A stretch of 64,000 nucleotides of DNA from Haloterrigena alkaliphila. Lineage in GTDB: Archaea > Halobacteriota > Halobacteria > Halobacteriales > Natrialbaceae. The position numbers were made by a program, and so were the translations under genes. The stretch's first letter is position 1, and each line of letters opens with the position of its first letter. Shown here one piece after another: positions 1 through 7,753 of this stretch. The notes beneath the pieces are model-generated. The model made no database searches and was not told where the DNA came from. It saw only the letters and a list, made by a program, of their open reading frames with translations. The stretch is from NCBI RefSeq assembly GCF_017352155.2, contig NZ_CP071462.1:806001-870000 (forward strand). The letters run 5' to 3'.

Positions 1-215
1 AGCGTTTTCGAGCCGAGATGGAATTCGTGAATACCGTGGTGATTATCAAATCTGATGATCGGATCTTCGGCCCCGGCCTCTCCGTAGTGAAACGCGTACT
101 TGATTCCGTTTGGAAACGTTTCCGACTCGGGCACCGCGAGAACGCGAACGCGGGCAACGGTGCCGTCCGCATAGGCTTCGATCTCGTCGCGGACGACGCT
201 GACGTCATCGCTCAT
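1..215 (-). CDS. TumE-family toxin-like protein (DUF6516), 3' end cut by the window edge
   Basis: The minus-strand frame opens with ATG at 215 and stays open to base 1, giving about 71 residues of the N-terminal part. The sequence starts MSDDVSVVRDEIEAYADGT and later shows YAFHYGEAG and RFDNHHGIHEFHLG. This matches the pattern of the TumE/DUF6516 family, small proteins usually encoded beside a helix-turn-helix antitoxin (TumA). The partner would lie beyond the left edge and is not seen. Two near-identical palindromes sit 9-53 nt upstream of the start, as expected for an autoregulated toxin-antitoxin operon. Family assignment is from remembered family features; toxicity is inference. Confidence 0.7.
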   Translation of the reverse strand, partial: MSDDVSVVRDEIEAYADGTVARVRVLAVPESETFPNGIKYAFHYGEAGAEDPIIRFDNHHGIHEFHLGSKT

Positions 216-223
216 CCCCGATC

Positions 224-268
224 GTTAGGATGGACCCTAACAGAATAAGTGTTAGGGTAAACCCTAAC
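224..268. promoter_or_regulatory. Twin palindromic operators around the TumE promoter
   Basis: GTTAGGGTAAACCCTAAC (251-268) is a perfect 8-bp inverted repeat with a 2-bp centre. A second copy at 224-241 has one mismatch. Their centres are 27 bp apart. Between them, 241-250 reads ACTTATTCTG on the minus strand, a TATA-like box about 30 nt upstream of the ATG at 215. A dimeric repressor bound at both sites would flank and block the box. The binding protein is unknown; a TumA-type antitoxin is the natural candidate. Confidence 0.6.
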
Positions 269-329
269 ATCTGGGGAGAGCAAACAACCGTTCGGTCGAC
301 AGCCGGCCAGCGAGAAAACCACCGTCCCC

Positions 330-1976
330 CTACTCCTCGCCGCGGCGCTGGCGCATGTTCTGTCGCGTGAACTGCGGCTGGGTCCCGATCCCCTTGCGCT
401 CGCGGAACGATCGGTAGAGCTGGATCATCATGACGAGCGAGAAGACGGCCGCGACGATCGACCCCTCGGGCGCCTCGAGCGCGTAGAGGACGCCCATCGA
501 GAACAGCGACATGGTGAGGAGCATGCCGTAGACCAGTCGTTTGGCGAGTTTGGCGAAGACGTCCTCCTCGTCCTCGACGCCGATGCGGACGAAGAGGTCG
601 TCGCGGTCGAGTCGGTCGAGGGCACGCTCGGTCTTGGGCGCCAGCCGGGTCAGCGACTCCCCGGATCGCCGGATCTGTCTGCCCGTCTCCCGGGCGTACT
701 GCCGGATCGACTCCTCGCGGTACCCCTCCTCGGTGAGGTAGTCGGTCGCGGTCGAGATGAAGTCGAAGTCGGGCTCGAGGGTGACGCAGACCCCTTCCAC
801 GACGGTCGCGACCCGAAGGACCAGCGCGAGGTTCTTGGGGAGTCGGAACGGGAAGACGTAGATGGAATCCTCGATCTGGCCGACGATCTGGTTGATCCGG
901 TACTGCTCGACGGACTCCCCGCGAGCGTCCTGGATGGCGATCTCCATCACCTCGGCCATCACGCCCCGATCGGCGTCCGGGGAGAGCGTGCCGATCTCGA
1001 CCAGGGCGTCGAGGATGCCGTCGATGTCCTGGTTGGCGACGGCGACGTAGAACTCGATGATCTTCTCCTGGACGAACGGCTCGACCCGACCCGACATCCC
1101 GAAGTCGTAGAAGACGATCCGTCCGTCGTCGGTCACCGCGAGATTGCCCGGGTGGGGATCGGCGTGGAAGACCCCGTCGTCCATGATCATCTGGAGGTAC
1201 GCCCGCTCGAGGTTCTCCGCGATTCGCGTCCGATCGATCCCCTTGCGCTCGAGTTCCTCGAGGTCGTTGATCTTCGTCCCTTCGACGTACTCCATGGTGA
1301 GCACGCGGCGTCCGGAGTGGCTCTCGACGACGTCGGGGATGACGAAGCGGTCGTCGTCGGCGAAGTTGCCCCGGATCTCCCGGAGCATCTCGGCCTCGCG
1401 CTCGTAGTCCATCTCCTCGCGGATGGTCTTCGCGAACTCGTCGGCCAGGTTCTCGAGCGAGAACGCTCGGGAGTCGTCGACGAAGTACAGCAGGATCGGC
1501 AGCGACCACTTGATCACCCGCAGGTCGGCGGCGACCAGTTCCTCGATGTTCGGTCGGCGGATCTTCACCGCGACCTCGCGGCTCCCGGCGTCCGCGCGCC
1601 CCCACTGGGACTCGGCGGTCGCCGGATCGACGCGCGCCCGGTACACCTGTCCGAGGCTCGCGCCGCTGATCGCCTCGGTGTCGAACTCGGCGAAGCTGTC
1701 GTCGAGGGGGCCGATCTCGTCCTCGAGCACCGCCCGCGCGTCGGCCCAGTCGGCCGGCGGCACCTCGTCTTGCAGCGCTGAGAGGACGTCGATGTACGCC
1801 GGGGGTAACACGTCCGGCCGGGTCGAGAGCAACTGCCCGAGTTTGATGAACGTCGGCCCCAGCGTCAACAGCGACTCGAGGAGGACCTCGGCGCGGTGAC
1901 GGTGGGTCTCGGCGTCGACCCGTCGAGGGGAGCCGAACAGCAGAAAGCGGTGTCGGTCGCGGGCGAAGGCGAGCAA
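330..1976 (-). CDS. ABC1/AarF/UbiB-family atypical protein kinase
   Basis: About 548 residues. The ABC1 signature is clear: TFIKLGQLLSTRPDVLP near residue 42, the alanine-rich ATP-binding stretch AISGASLGQVYRA, the lysine in EVAVKIRRP, HADPHPGNLAV for the catalytic loop and VFYDFGMSGR as the DFG-like metal-binding motif. Two hydrophobic segments at the C-terminus (about 490-530) suggest membrane attachment. Bacterial and mitochondrial members support ubiquinone synthesis; the haloarchaeal substrate is unknown, with quinone or isoprenoid lipid metabolism as the usual guess. The start is uncertain: TTG at 1976 is the first standard initiator, but the frame stays open to 2045 and the upstream residues (LRAYKRFVLVAWQFLPL) look like real N-terminal family sequence, so a CTG at 2036 is possible. 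Confidence 0.9.
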   Translation of the reverse strand: MLAFARDRHRFLLFGSPRRVDAETHRHRAEVLLESLLTLGPTFIKLGQLLSTRPDVLPPAYIDVLSALQDEVPPADWADARAVLEDEIGPLDDSFAEFDTEAISGASLGQVYRARVDPATAESQWGRADAGSREVAVKIRRPNIEELVAADLRVIKWSLPILLYFVDDSRAFSLENLADEFAKTIREEMDYEREAEMLREIRGNFADDDRFVIPDVVESHSGRRVLTMEYVEGTKINDLEELERKGIDRTRIAENLERAYLQMIMDDGVFHADPHPGNLAVTDDGRIVFYDFGMSGRVEPFVQEKIIEFYVAVANQDIDGILDALVEIGTLSPDADRGVMAEVMEIAIQDARGESVEQYRINQIVGQIEDSIYVFPFRLPKNLALVLRVATVVEGVCVTLEPDFDFISTATDYLTEEGYREESIRQYARETGRQIRRSGESLTRLAPKTERALDRLDRDDLFVRIGVEDEEDVFAKLAKRLVYGMLLTMSLFSMGVLYALEAPEGSIVAAVFSLVMMIQLYRSFRERKGIGTQPQFTRQNMRQRRGEE

Positions 1977-2052
1977 CAGCGGGAGGAACTGCCACGCGAC
2001 GAGGACGAACCGCTTGTACGCGCGGAGGGAGACCAGCCTGTGTCACCTCGTG

Positions 2053-2415
2053 TTAGTCGCCGTCCTCGTCGACGACGTCGATCGTCGTCTCCGTCTCCGT
2101 GGTCTTGGGCAGCGTCAACTCGAGGACGCCGCGTTCGACCGTCGCGTCCGCCTCGGAGCCCATCGCGTCCGCGGGCACGGGGAGGTCGACGTTCAGAAAC
2201 AGCGTGCGGTTCTCCTCGAGGTAGTGGTAGTCGCCGGCGGGATCCTTCTCGCGGTGGGCGTCGATGGAGATCCGATCGTTCTCGACGGAGAGTTCGATCG
2301 ACTCGGCGGTAACGCCGGGGACGTCGAGGACGAGCAGGTAGGCGTCGTCGCTTTCGAGCAGATCGAAGAAGACGTCCGCCGAGAGGTCCCGTAGTGCGTC
2401 ACGGAGCGCTGGCAT
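2053..2415 (-). CDS. hsp20: Hsp20/alpha-crystallin small heat shock protein
   Basis: 120 residues from ATG at 2415. The central alpha-crystallin beta-sandwich is recognisable: YLLVLDVPGVTAESIELSVE, a short loop with HREKD, then ENRTLFLNVDLP and the closing ERGVLELTLPK. The usual C-terminal I-x-I anchor is not clear; the tail is acidic (DVVDEDGD). Small heat shock proteins hold unfolding proteins in oligomeric shells without ATP. The gene lies in tandem with the downstream ABC1-kinase gene, whose probable start is only a few nucleotides away (2036-2045), so co-transcription is likely. A much longer open frame covering the region is a by-product of high GC. Confidence 0.85.
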   Translation of the reverse strand: MPALRDALRDLSADVFFDLLESDDAYLLVLDVPGVTAESIELSVENDRISIDAHREKDPAGDYHYLEENRTLFLNVDLPVPADAMGSEADATVERGVLELTLPKTTETETTIDVVDEDGD

Positions 2416-2510
2416 AGCTACAGGTTCGAACGCCGATACGAAAAAGGCCGCGGTAGCGGTCGATTCGAGGGGCAGTCGTCGCGGTCGCGGTGCATCGGTT
2501 CCGACGCCGT

Positions 2511-3338
2511 TCAAAGCGCCCACGAAACGGCGAGCCACGCGGCGAGAACGCCGACCGCGAGCGACAGGAGCCCGCTCCCGCCGGACCGAAGTCCGAGTCG
2601 CCGCTCGCTGCTGTCGGAAACGACGAACGGATCGCCGAACAGCGAGTGGCGAAGCCGAATCCAGCGGCTCTCGGCGAGCGCCGCGTCGTCGACGCCGACG
2701 GCGGCGTTGATCTGCCCCGCCGCCCGCGAGACCGTCGTATCGTAGCGGGCCGTCCCGAGGACGTGAACCGTCTCGCCGGGCTCGAGGCGGCGCTCCCGAA
2801 ATCGGCGGTCCGCTCCCGTCGTGAGCTCGAACACGCGGAGGTCGACCGTGGTGTTCTGGCAGTCGACGGCGTCGGTGGCCTCGATGAACCGCGCGATCCG
2901 CTCGGGGGGCGCCGTCCCGCCGTCGACGTCGATCCGTTCGTCCGCCTCGAGGCGAAAGTCGGCCCCCGGTGGCTCGATCAGCATACTGTTCGCGCCGTCG
3001 TCGAGCAGAAACGGGACGTACCCCTCGCCGGAGTCGATCGTCCGCCAGCTCGAGCCCTTCCCGCTCGAGTCGTACTGCTCGACCTCGTACTCGTAGGCGA
3101 GACACGGGGTTCCGGTGAACGGCGCTCGAACGAGCCGACCCTCCTCGACCGGCTGGGCGGTCCCGCGGAGTTCGACCCGGCCGCCGTCGGTGGCGTCGAA
3201 GACCGAGTCCGGTTCGACCCGGAGGACGCGGTTCGCGACCCGGAGTTCGGTGAGGCCGTACCAGCAAAACGGAACGGCGACGATCGCACCCAGCGCGAGG
3301 ACGGCGATCGAGACGGGTTCGAGTTGGGCCGGTGTCAT
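2511..3338 (-). CDS. GIDE-domain membrane protein
   Basis: 275 residues from ATG at 3338. A transmembrane segment lies at about 8-29, followed by a soluble region with VELRGTAQPVEEG and APFTGTPCLAYEYEVEQ, the hallmark of the GIDE domain (named for the eukaryotic MUL1/GIDE ubiquitin ligase but here without a RING finger). A C-terminal hydrophobic helix (about 255-275) closes the protein, so the central domain lies between two membrane anchors. The role in archaea is unknown. An upstream open extension in the same frame is rich in Ser/Arg and looks non-coding, so the internal ATG was chosen. Confidence 0.8.
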   Translation of the reverse strand: MTPAQLEPVSIAVLALGAIVAVPFCWYGLTELRVANRVLRVEPDSVFDATDGGRVELRGTAQPVEEGRLVRAPFTGTPCLAYEYEVEQYDSSGKGSSWRTIDSGEGYVPFLLDDGANSMLIEPPGADFRLEADERIDVDGGTAPPERIARFIEATDAVDCQNTTVDLRVFELTTGADRRFRERRLEPGETVHVLGTARYDTTVSRAAGQINAAVGVDDAALAESRWIRLRHSLFGDPFVVSDSSERRLGLRSGGSGLLSLAVGVLAAWLAVSWAL

Positions 3339-3546
3339 CTCCCGAGCCGTTCGTAGCCGCGCCCGATATACGTACCGGCACGGACGCGGAATCGGCGGCG
3401 GCACTGGCAGCGAATCGGTGGGACACGGAGGCCGGATCGGCGGCGATACGAAGGCCGAATCGGCGGCGGTACGGACAGCGAACCGGCGAACCGCGGAAGC
3501 CGCGAGGTCCCCCACGCTTTTGGCCCCCGACGACCCGGGTTGAGGT

Positions 3547-4875
3547 ATGGACGGAGCCGACAGCGAGCGCAGGGAGGCCGGGTTCAAGGTCCGGACCCCG
3601 GTCGACGAGGCGCGCCGGGAACTCAGGGAGGCCCTCGAGGGGCGCGACGACGCGGACCGACGTCCCGACGACGGGAGCGACGGTTCGGCCGCGACGGGAA
3701 CCGAGACCATCGACGTCGAGCGGGCTGACGGCCGGGTGCTGGCCGCGCCCGTGACCGCCGCCCGGAGCGTCCCCCACTACGAGCGGGCGGCGATGGACGG
3801 CTACGCCGTCCGCGCCGCGGACACGTTCGGCGCGAGCGAGCGCTCCCCCGAAGTGCTCCGGATCGCCGAGGGGATCGGTGACGACGCCGATATCGGTCCG
3901 GAGACGACCGCACGCGTCCACACCGGCAGCGCCCTCCCCGAGGGCGCCGACGCGGTCGTGATGATCGAACGCGTCGAGGAACTCGAGTCCGTCGGCGAAC
4001 TCGAGGTCGCGGACGCGGTCGCGGAGGGGGAAAACGTCGCGCCGGTCGGCGAGGACGTCGAGGAGGGTCAGCACCTCTACGACGCGGGCCACCGGCTGCG
4101 GCCGTCGGATCTGGGCCTCCTGCGGTCGGCGGGCTACGCCCGCGTCGCGGTCGCCCAGCGTCCCACGGTGGGCGTGATCCCGACCGGCGAGGAACTCGTC
4201 GCGGGTGATCCGGGGCCGGGCGAGGTGATCGAGACCAACGGCCTGACCGTCTCCCGACTCGTCGAGCGCTGGGGCGGACGCGCGACCTACCGGGACGTCG
4301 TCACCGACGACCCCGAATCGCTGCGCGTGGCGATCCAGCGCGACCTGGCGAAGGACGTCGTCGTCACCACCGGCGGCTCGAGCGTCGGCGAGCGGGACCT
4401 GCTGCCGGAGGTGATCGACGACCTGGGCGACGTGATCGTCCACGGCGTCGGACTCAAACCCGGCCACCCGGTCTGTCTCGGACTCGTCGAGGAGACGCCC
4501 GTCCTCGCCCTGCCCGGCTACCCCGTCGCCTGTATCGTCAACGCCGTCCAGTTCCTGCGGCCGGTCCTGCGCTGGCTCGAGGGGACCGAGCCCGACCCCC
4601 ACCCGACCACGCACGCGCGTCTCGAGCGCAAGATCCCCAGCGAGCCCGGGACGCGAACGTTCGCGCGCGTGCGACTCGAGGACCGCGATCCCGACGACGG
4701 CGAGGCGTTTGCACCCGGCGAGCCTCGCTACGCGGCGACGCCGACCCGCGCGAGCGGTTCGGGGGTGCTCTCGAGCGTCGCGCTGGCCGACGGCTGGGTG
4801 GTCGTCGACGACGACCGCGAGGGGATCCCCGCCGGCGAGACAGTCGCGGTCGAGAACTGGGAACCGAACGCGTAA
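3547..4875 (+). CDS. moeA: Molybdopterin molybdenumtransferase MoeA
   Basis: 442 residues. MoeA inserts molybdate into adenylated molybdopterin to complete molybdenum cofactor. Signatures in order: PHYERAAMDGYAVRAAD (about 75-92), the lid motif HTGSALPEGADAVVMIE, VIPTGEELV, TTGGSSVGERD of the MoaB-like cofactor-binding domain, HGVGLKPGHPVCLG and ALPGYPVACIVN, then the C-terminal domain IV. It lacks the periplasmic-binding-like C-terminal extension found in some archaeal MoeA proteins. No other cofactor genes are adjacent; the neighbours are a divergent GIDE protein and a small membrane protein. An N-terminal acidic linker (DDADRRPDDGSDGS) is haloarchaeal in style. Confidence 0.92.
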   Translation: MDGADSERREAGFKVRTPVDEARRELREALEGRDDADRRPDDGSDGSAATGTETIDVERADGRVLAAPVTAARSVPHYERAAMDGYAVRAADTFGASERSPEVLRIAEGIGDDADIGPETTARVHTGSALPEGADAVVMIERVEELESVGELEVADAVAEGENVAPVGEDVEEGQHLYDAGHRLRPSDLGLLRSAGYARVAVAQRPTVGVIPTGEELVAGDPGPGEVIETNGLTVSRLVERWGGRATYRDVVTDDPESLRVAIQRDLAKDVVVTTGGSSVGERDLLPEVIDDLGDVIVHGVGLKPGHPVCLGLVEETPVLALPGYPVACIVNAVQFLRPVLRWLEGTEPDPHPTTHARLERKIPSEPGTRTFARVRLEDRDPDDGEAFAPGEPRYAATPTRASGSGVLSSVALADGWVVVDDDREGIPAGETVAVENWEPNA

Positions 4876-4929
4876 GCCACCCGTTCCGTCTCGATACTGT
4901 TTTTTACCATGACGAGTGTACACACAGTC

Positions 4930-5073
4930 ATGGAACTGAACGAATTCCTCGAGGGGGAAACACTGACCGGCCGGCAGGCCGCGATCGTGTTCTTCGCCTT
5001 CCTGATACTCATCGTCGTGTCCGCGCTCGTCCTGATCGCGTTCAGCGACGCTTTCTACAACCTGGTCAACTAG
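4930..5073 (+). CDS. Small single-span membrane protein (47 aa)
   Basis: ATG at 4930 gives a 47-residue protein with an acidic N-terminus (MELNEFLEGETLTGRQ) and one long hydrophobic helix at about 17-38 (IVFFAFLILIVVSALVLIAF), ending FYNLVN. A T-rich TATA-like stretch at about 4899-4906 lies 25-30 nt upstream, which fits a leaderless transcript at 4930. An in-frame ATG at 4909 would add seven residues. Coding nature is supported by the clean membrane-helix pattern. No function can be given. Confidence 0.6.
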   Translation: MELNEFLEGETLTGRQAAIVFFAFLILIVVSALVLIAFSDAFYNLVN

Positions 5074-5087
5074 CCGGCGTCGCCGGC

Positions 5088-6221
5088 TCAGTCCGATCGT
5101 AGCGCGAGTCGAACGGCGTCGGCGAGCGCGTTCACGCGGGCGACGTGCTCGTAGGAGCCGTCGCGGACCCCGTTCGTGACGTACGAGAAGCCGACGTTCT
5201 CGGCGGGATCGGCCCAGCCGACGCTGCTGCCGAGCCCGGCGTGGCCGAACACCCGTTCGGGCGAGAGCGTCCCGTAGGGTGCGACCGTCGTCCCGCCCTT
5301 CCAGAAGCCCAGCGCGAACCGGCCTTCGCGGCCGATCGTTCCGTCGGCGTCCGTCTCGGCCTGGACCCTCGTCATCCGGTCGACGGTCTCTTCCGAGAGG
5401 ACGCGAGTGCCCTCGAGTTCGCCGCCGTTGGCCAGACAGGCGTAGAAGCGGGCCATGTCGCCGGCGGTCCCGATGCCGTTGGCGGCGGGGATGACCGCCC
5501 GGTGGATCTCCTCGCTGTTGAACGGCGCGGCGACCTCGGTGTGATCGCCGAGACCCTCGCCGGGGTCGCGACAGCGGTCGAACTCCTCGAAGGCGACCAG
5601 CGTCGCCACGTCGTCGTCCTCGTCGTCCCGGAGGCCGATCCCGGTGTCGTCCATCCCGAGCGGGTCGAAGACGCGCTCCGCGACGGCCTCCTCGATCGGC
5701 GTCCCCGACGCGCGGCGGACGAGTTCGCCGACCAGCCAGCCGAACGTGAGCGCGTGGTACGCGGGCGTCTCGCCCGGCGCGAAGTTCGGCTCCATCGACT
5801 CGAGGTGCTCGACGACGGCGTCCCAGTCGCCCCAGAGGTCGGGCCGGTCGTCGATCTCGCCGCGGTTGAGTCCGGCCGTGTGGCTGAGCACCTGCCGGAC
5901 GGTGATTTCGGCTTTCTCCGTGCCCTCGTCTGCGAACTCCGGCCAGTGATCGACGACCCGGTCGCCGTACTCGAGTTTCCCTTCATCGACCAGCGTGTGC
6001 AGCGTGACGGCCGCGTACGGCTTCGTGCTCGAGAACAGCAGGTGACGCGTCTCCGGCGTCTCCTGTGGACCCTCGGGCGCCTCGACGCCGCCGGCGAGGT
6101 CGAGCGCCCGCTCGCCGTCGACGTAGACCGCTAACTGCGCCCCGTGGTGGAGGCCGACCTCGAGGTGACGGTCGAAGAGATCAGCGATGCGCTCCCGATC
6201 CGAATCGGCAAGTCGTGTCAT
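5088..6221 (-). CDS. Serine hydrolase of the beta-lactamase/esterase (class C-like) family
   Basis: 377 residues from ATG at 6221. The SxxK catalytic motif is SSTK at 64-67, in the usual context HLLFSSTKPYAAVTLHTLVDEGKL. The position of the YxN motif reads YHALTFGWLVGEL, as in esterase-like members. A late motif FGHAGLGSSVGWADP matches the H-x-G region. No signal peptide is visible, so it is probably cytoplasmic. These enzymes are mostly esterases or peptidases rather than antibiotic hydrolases. It converges with the small membrane gene, and its upstream region holds the hairpin array and then the divergent dps operon. Confidence 0.88.
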   Translation of the reverse strand: MTRLADSDRERIADLFDRHLEVGLHHGAQLAVYVDGERALDLAGGVEAPEGPQETPETRHLLFSSTKPYAAVTLHTLVDEGKLEYGDRVVDHWPEFADEGTEKAEITVRQVLSHTAGLNRGEIDDRPDLWGDWDAVVEHLESMEPNFAPGETPAYHALTFGWLVGELVRRASGTPIEEAVAERVFDPLGMDDTGIGLRDDEDDDVATLVAFEEFDRCRDPGEGLGDHTEVAAPFNSEEIHRAVIPAANGIGTAGDMARFYACLANGGELEGTRVLSEETVDRMTRVQAETDADGTIGREGRFALGFWKGGTTVAPYGTLSPERVFGHAGLGSSVGWADPAENVGFSYVTNGVRDGSYEHVARVNALADAVRLALRSD

Positions 6222-6333
6222 ACCACACGAATCCCCGGGGAGGCTTGTAATCGTTCCGCCACGAACTTTTTCCGCCTCGGGTTCGCCACGGCGAACCACT
6301 CTCTGTTCGCGGACGGAGTCCGCTCACACGACT

Positions 6334-6425
6334 CGAGGGACGCGGAGCGTCCCTCGCTGGGCGCAAAAACGCCCTCAGAAATCGAAGATTTCTGACGGGT
6401 CCGCGAGAGCGACGCTCTCGCGGAC
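6334..6425. repeat. Array of three perfect short-loop hairpins
   Basis: Three inverted repeats follow each other, each with a 3-base loop: CGAGGGACGC/GGA at 6334-6356 (10-bp stem), TCAGAAATC/GAA at 6375-6395 (9-bp stem) and GTCCGCGAGAGC/GAC at 6399-6425 (12-bp stem). They lie in the gene-free stretch 6222-6609 between the serine hydrolase start and dpsA. The stems differ in sequence but share the architecture. The rest of that stretch holds further short imperfect palindromes and the dpsA control region. No convincing gene is present. Confidence 0.75.
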
Positions 6426-6543
6426 TTCGATGAAAAAGGCCGACTGCTCGGCCTCGGCGTCGGTGAACCGCTCGCTTCGTTCGCGGATGCTAGAAGCGTT
6501 CTATGCGTATGGATACTGATGGGACTGAATCGACGGAATGAAG

Positions 6544-6559
6544 TTTAGGTCCGCCGAAA
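6544..6559. promoter_or_regulatory. DtxR-type operator-like palindrome upstream of dpsA
   Basis: TTTAGG-TCCG-CCGAAA is a 6-4-6 inverted repeat with one mismatch. It resembles the TTAGG...CCTAA half-sites bound by DtxR/Idr iron-dependent regulators, and sits 20 bp upstream of the TATA box of dpsA, an iron-storage gene. The resemblance is visible; control by iron is inference. Confidence 0.4.
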
Positions 6560-6578
6560 ATGTGTCCCACCTGAAAGG

Positions 6579-6584
6579 TATAAA
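6579..6584 (+). promoter_or_regulatory. TATA box of the dps operon
   Basis: TATAAA at 6579-6584 in the context GAAAGGTATAAAGGTG, 26-31 nt upstream of the dpsA ATG at 6610. The purine-rich GAAAGG just before it fits a BRE. The spacing suggests a leaderless mRNA beginning at or next to the ATG. Confidence 0.75.
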
Positions 6585-6609
6585 GGTGTCGAGCGACTAT
6601 CCCACTGCG

Positions 6610-7158
6610 ATGAGTACCCAAGAGACGACCGTCCGTCAACAGGCCGGCACCGTCGACGAAAACGCGCTCCGGCTCGAGCAGGACAAAGCCGAGCAGATCG
6701 TCGAGGCGCTGAACTCCGAACTCGCGAACTCGTACGTCCTCTACCACCAGCTCAAGAAACACCACTGGGTGGTCGAAGGTGCAGAGTTCTTGCCCCTCCA
6801 CGAGTTCCTCGAGGAAGCCTACGAACACGTCGAAAAGGGCGCCGACGAGATCGCCGAGCGCGCCCAGGCGCTGGGGGGCGTCCCCGTCTCCGGACCGACC
6901 AACCTCGAGGAGCGCGCCACCGTCGAATTCGAGGGCGAAGACGTCTACGACGTCCGCACGATGTTCGAGAACGACCTCGAGATGTACGGCGACATCGTCG
7001 AGTCGATGCGCGGCAGCATCGAACTCGCCGAGAACCTCGGCGATCACGCGACCGGCGAACTGCTGCGCGAGATCCTCGTCACGCTCGAGGAAGACGGCCA
7101 CCACTTCGAACACTACCTCGAAGACGACACGCTCGTCCTCGAAGAGGCCACTCACTGA
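6610..7158 (+). CDS. dpsA: DpsA ferritin-like iron-storage/DNA-protection protein
   Basis: 182 residues, the length of the characterised Halobacterium DpsA. Dps proteins form hollow 12-mers that oxidise Fe(II) and store it, protecting DNA against peroxide. The inter-subunit ferroxidase ligands are all present: H52 (in KKHHW), H64 (PLHEFLEE), E68, D79 and E83 (ADEIAERAQALGG). The N-terminal tail is short and the C-terminus acidic. It heads a three-gene series: the next Dps gene starts 13 nt downstream. It has a textbook TATA box and an iron-regulator-like palindrome upstream. Confidence 0.95.
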   Translation: MSTQETTVRQQAGTVDENALRLEQDKAEQIVEALNSELANSYVLYHQLKKHHWVVEGAEFLPLHEFLEEAYEHVEKGADEIAERAQALGGVPVSGPTNLEERATVEFEGEDVYDVRTMFENDLEMYGDIVESMRGSIELAENLGDHATGELLREILVTLEEDGHHFEHYLEDDTLVLEEATH

Positions 7159-7171
7159 ACGGGTGACCTGA

Positions 7172-7753
7172 ATGGCACAGAAACAAGGGCGCCTCGTTCG
7201 GGAGCCCGAGACGGGCGAGCGACGGCAAGAGTGGGGCACCATCGCGGCGAACGAACTCCGGATCGACCGCGCCGACGCCGAGGCGATCGTCGACGCCCTG
7301 AGCGTCGACCACGCCGGATCGTTCAACCTGTTCTACCTGCTTCGCAAGCATTACTGGACCGCTGCGGGGGCCGAACACGAGTCGGTCGCTGACTTCCTCG
7401 AGGACGCCTACAAGCGCGTGCGCGAGATCAACGACGACCTCGCGATTCGGATCGTCGAGCTCGGGGGGATTCCGCCAAATACGCCGTCGACGCTGCAGGA
7501 ACGGGCCGACGTCCACCTCGAGGCCGAGGATCTCTACGACCTGCGGACCTCCCTGGACGGTGACCTCGAGGGGTACGCGACCCTGATCGTCAGTCTGCGC
7601 GACCACATCGCGCTCGCGGAAGAACGGGGCGATCCGGGCACGGCCGAACTGCTCCGAAACCACCTCGAAGCCCTCGAAGAAGACGCCCACGTCATCGAGC
7701 AACTACTCGAGGATGAGACGCTCGTTCGAGCGGAGGTGCTGCGGGACCGATGA
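7172..7753 (+). CDS. Dps-like protein 2 with degenerate ferroxidase site
   Basis: 193 residues, colinear with DpsA through the four-helix bundle (LRKHYWTAAGAEHESVADFL, then the helix ending AIRIVELGG). Against DpsA without gaps in this block, three of five ferroxidase ligands are changed: H52 is Y61, H64 is A73 and E83 is I92; E77 and D88 are kept. It should fold as a ferritin-like bundle but probably cannot oxidise iron at the classical site. It may co-assemble with DpsA or bind another ligand. It lies 13 nt after dpsA and overlaps the next gene by ATGA (7750-7753), implying translational coupling. Confidence 0.88.
   Translation: MAQKQGRLVREPETGERRQEWGTIAANELRIDRADAEAIVDALSVDHAGSFNLFYLLRKHYWTAAGAEHESVADFLEDAYKRVREINDDLAIRIVELGGIPPNTPSTLQERADVHLEAEDLYDLRTSLDGDLEGYATLIVSLRDHIALAEERGDPGTAELLRNHLEALEEDAHVIEQLLEDETLVRAEVLRDR

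Noticed and set aside
205-2046. A 613-codon open frame over the ABC1 kinase gene
   Set aside because: Arg/Pro-rich composition without motifs; the kinase motifs lie in another frame of the same strand.
2053-4923. A 956-codon minus-strand open frame ending in Hsp20
   Set aside because: Only the last 120 residues are protein-like; the rest is antisense to moeA and overlaps the GIDE gene.
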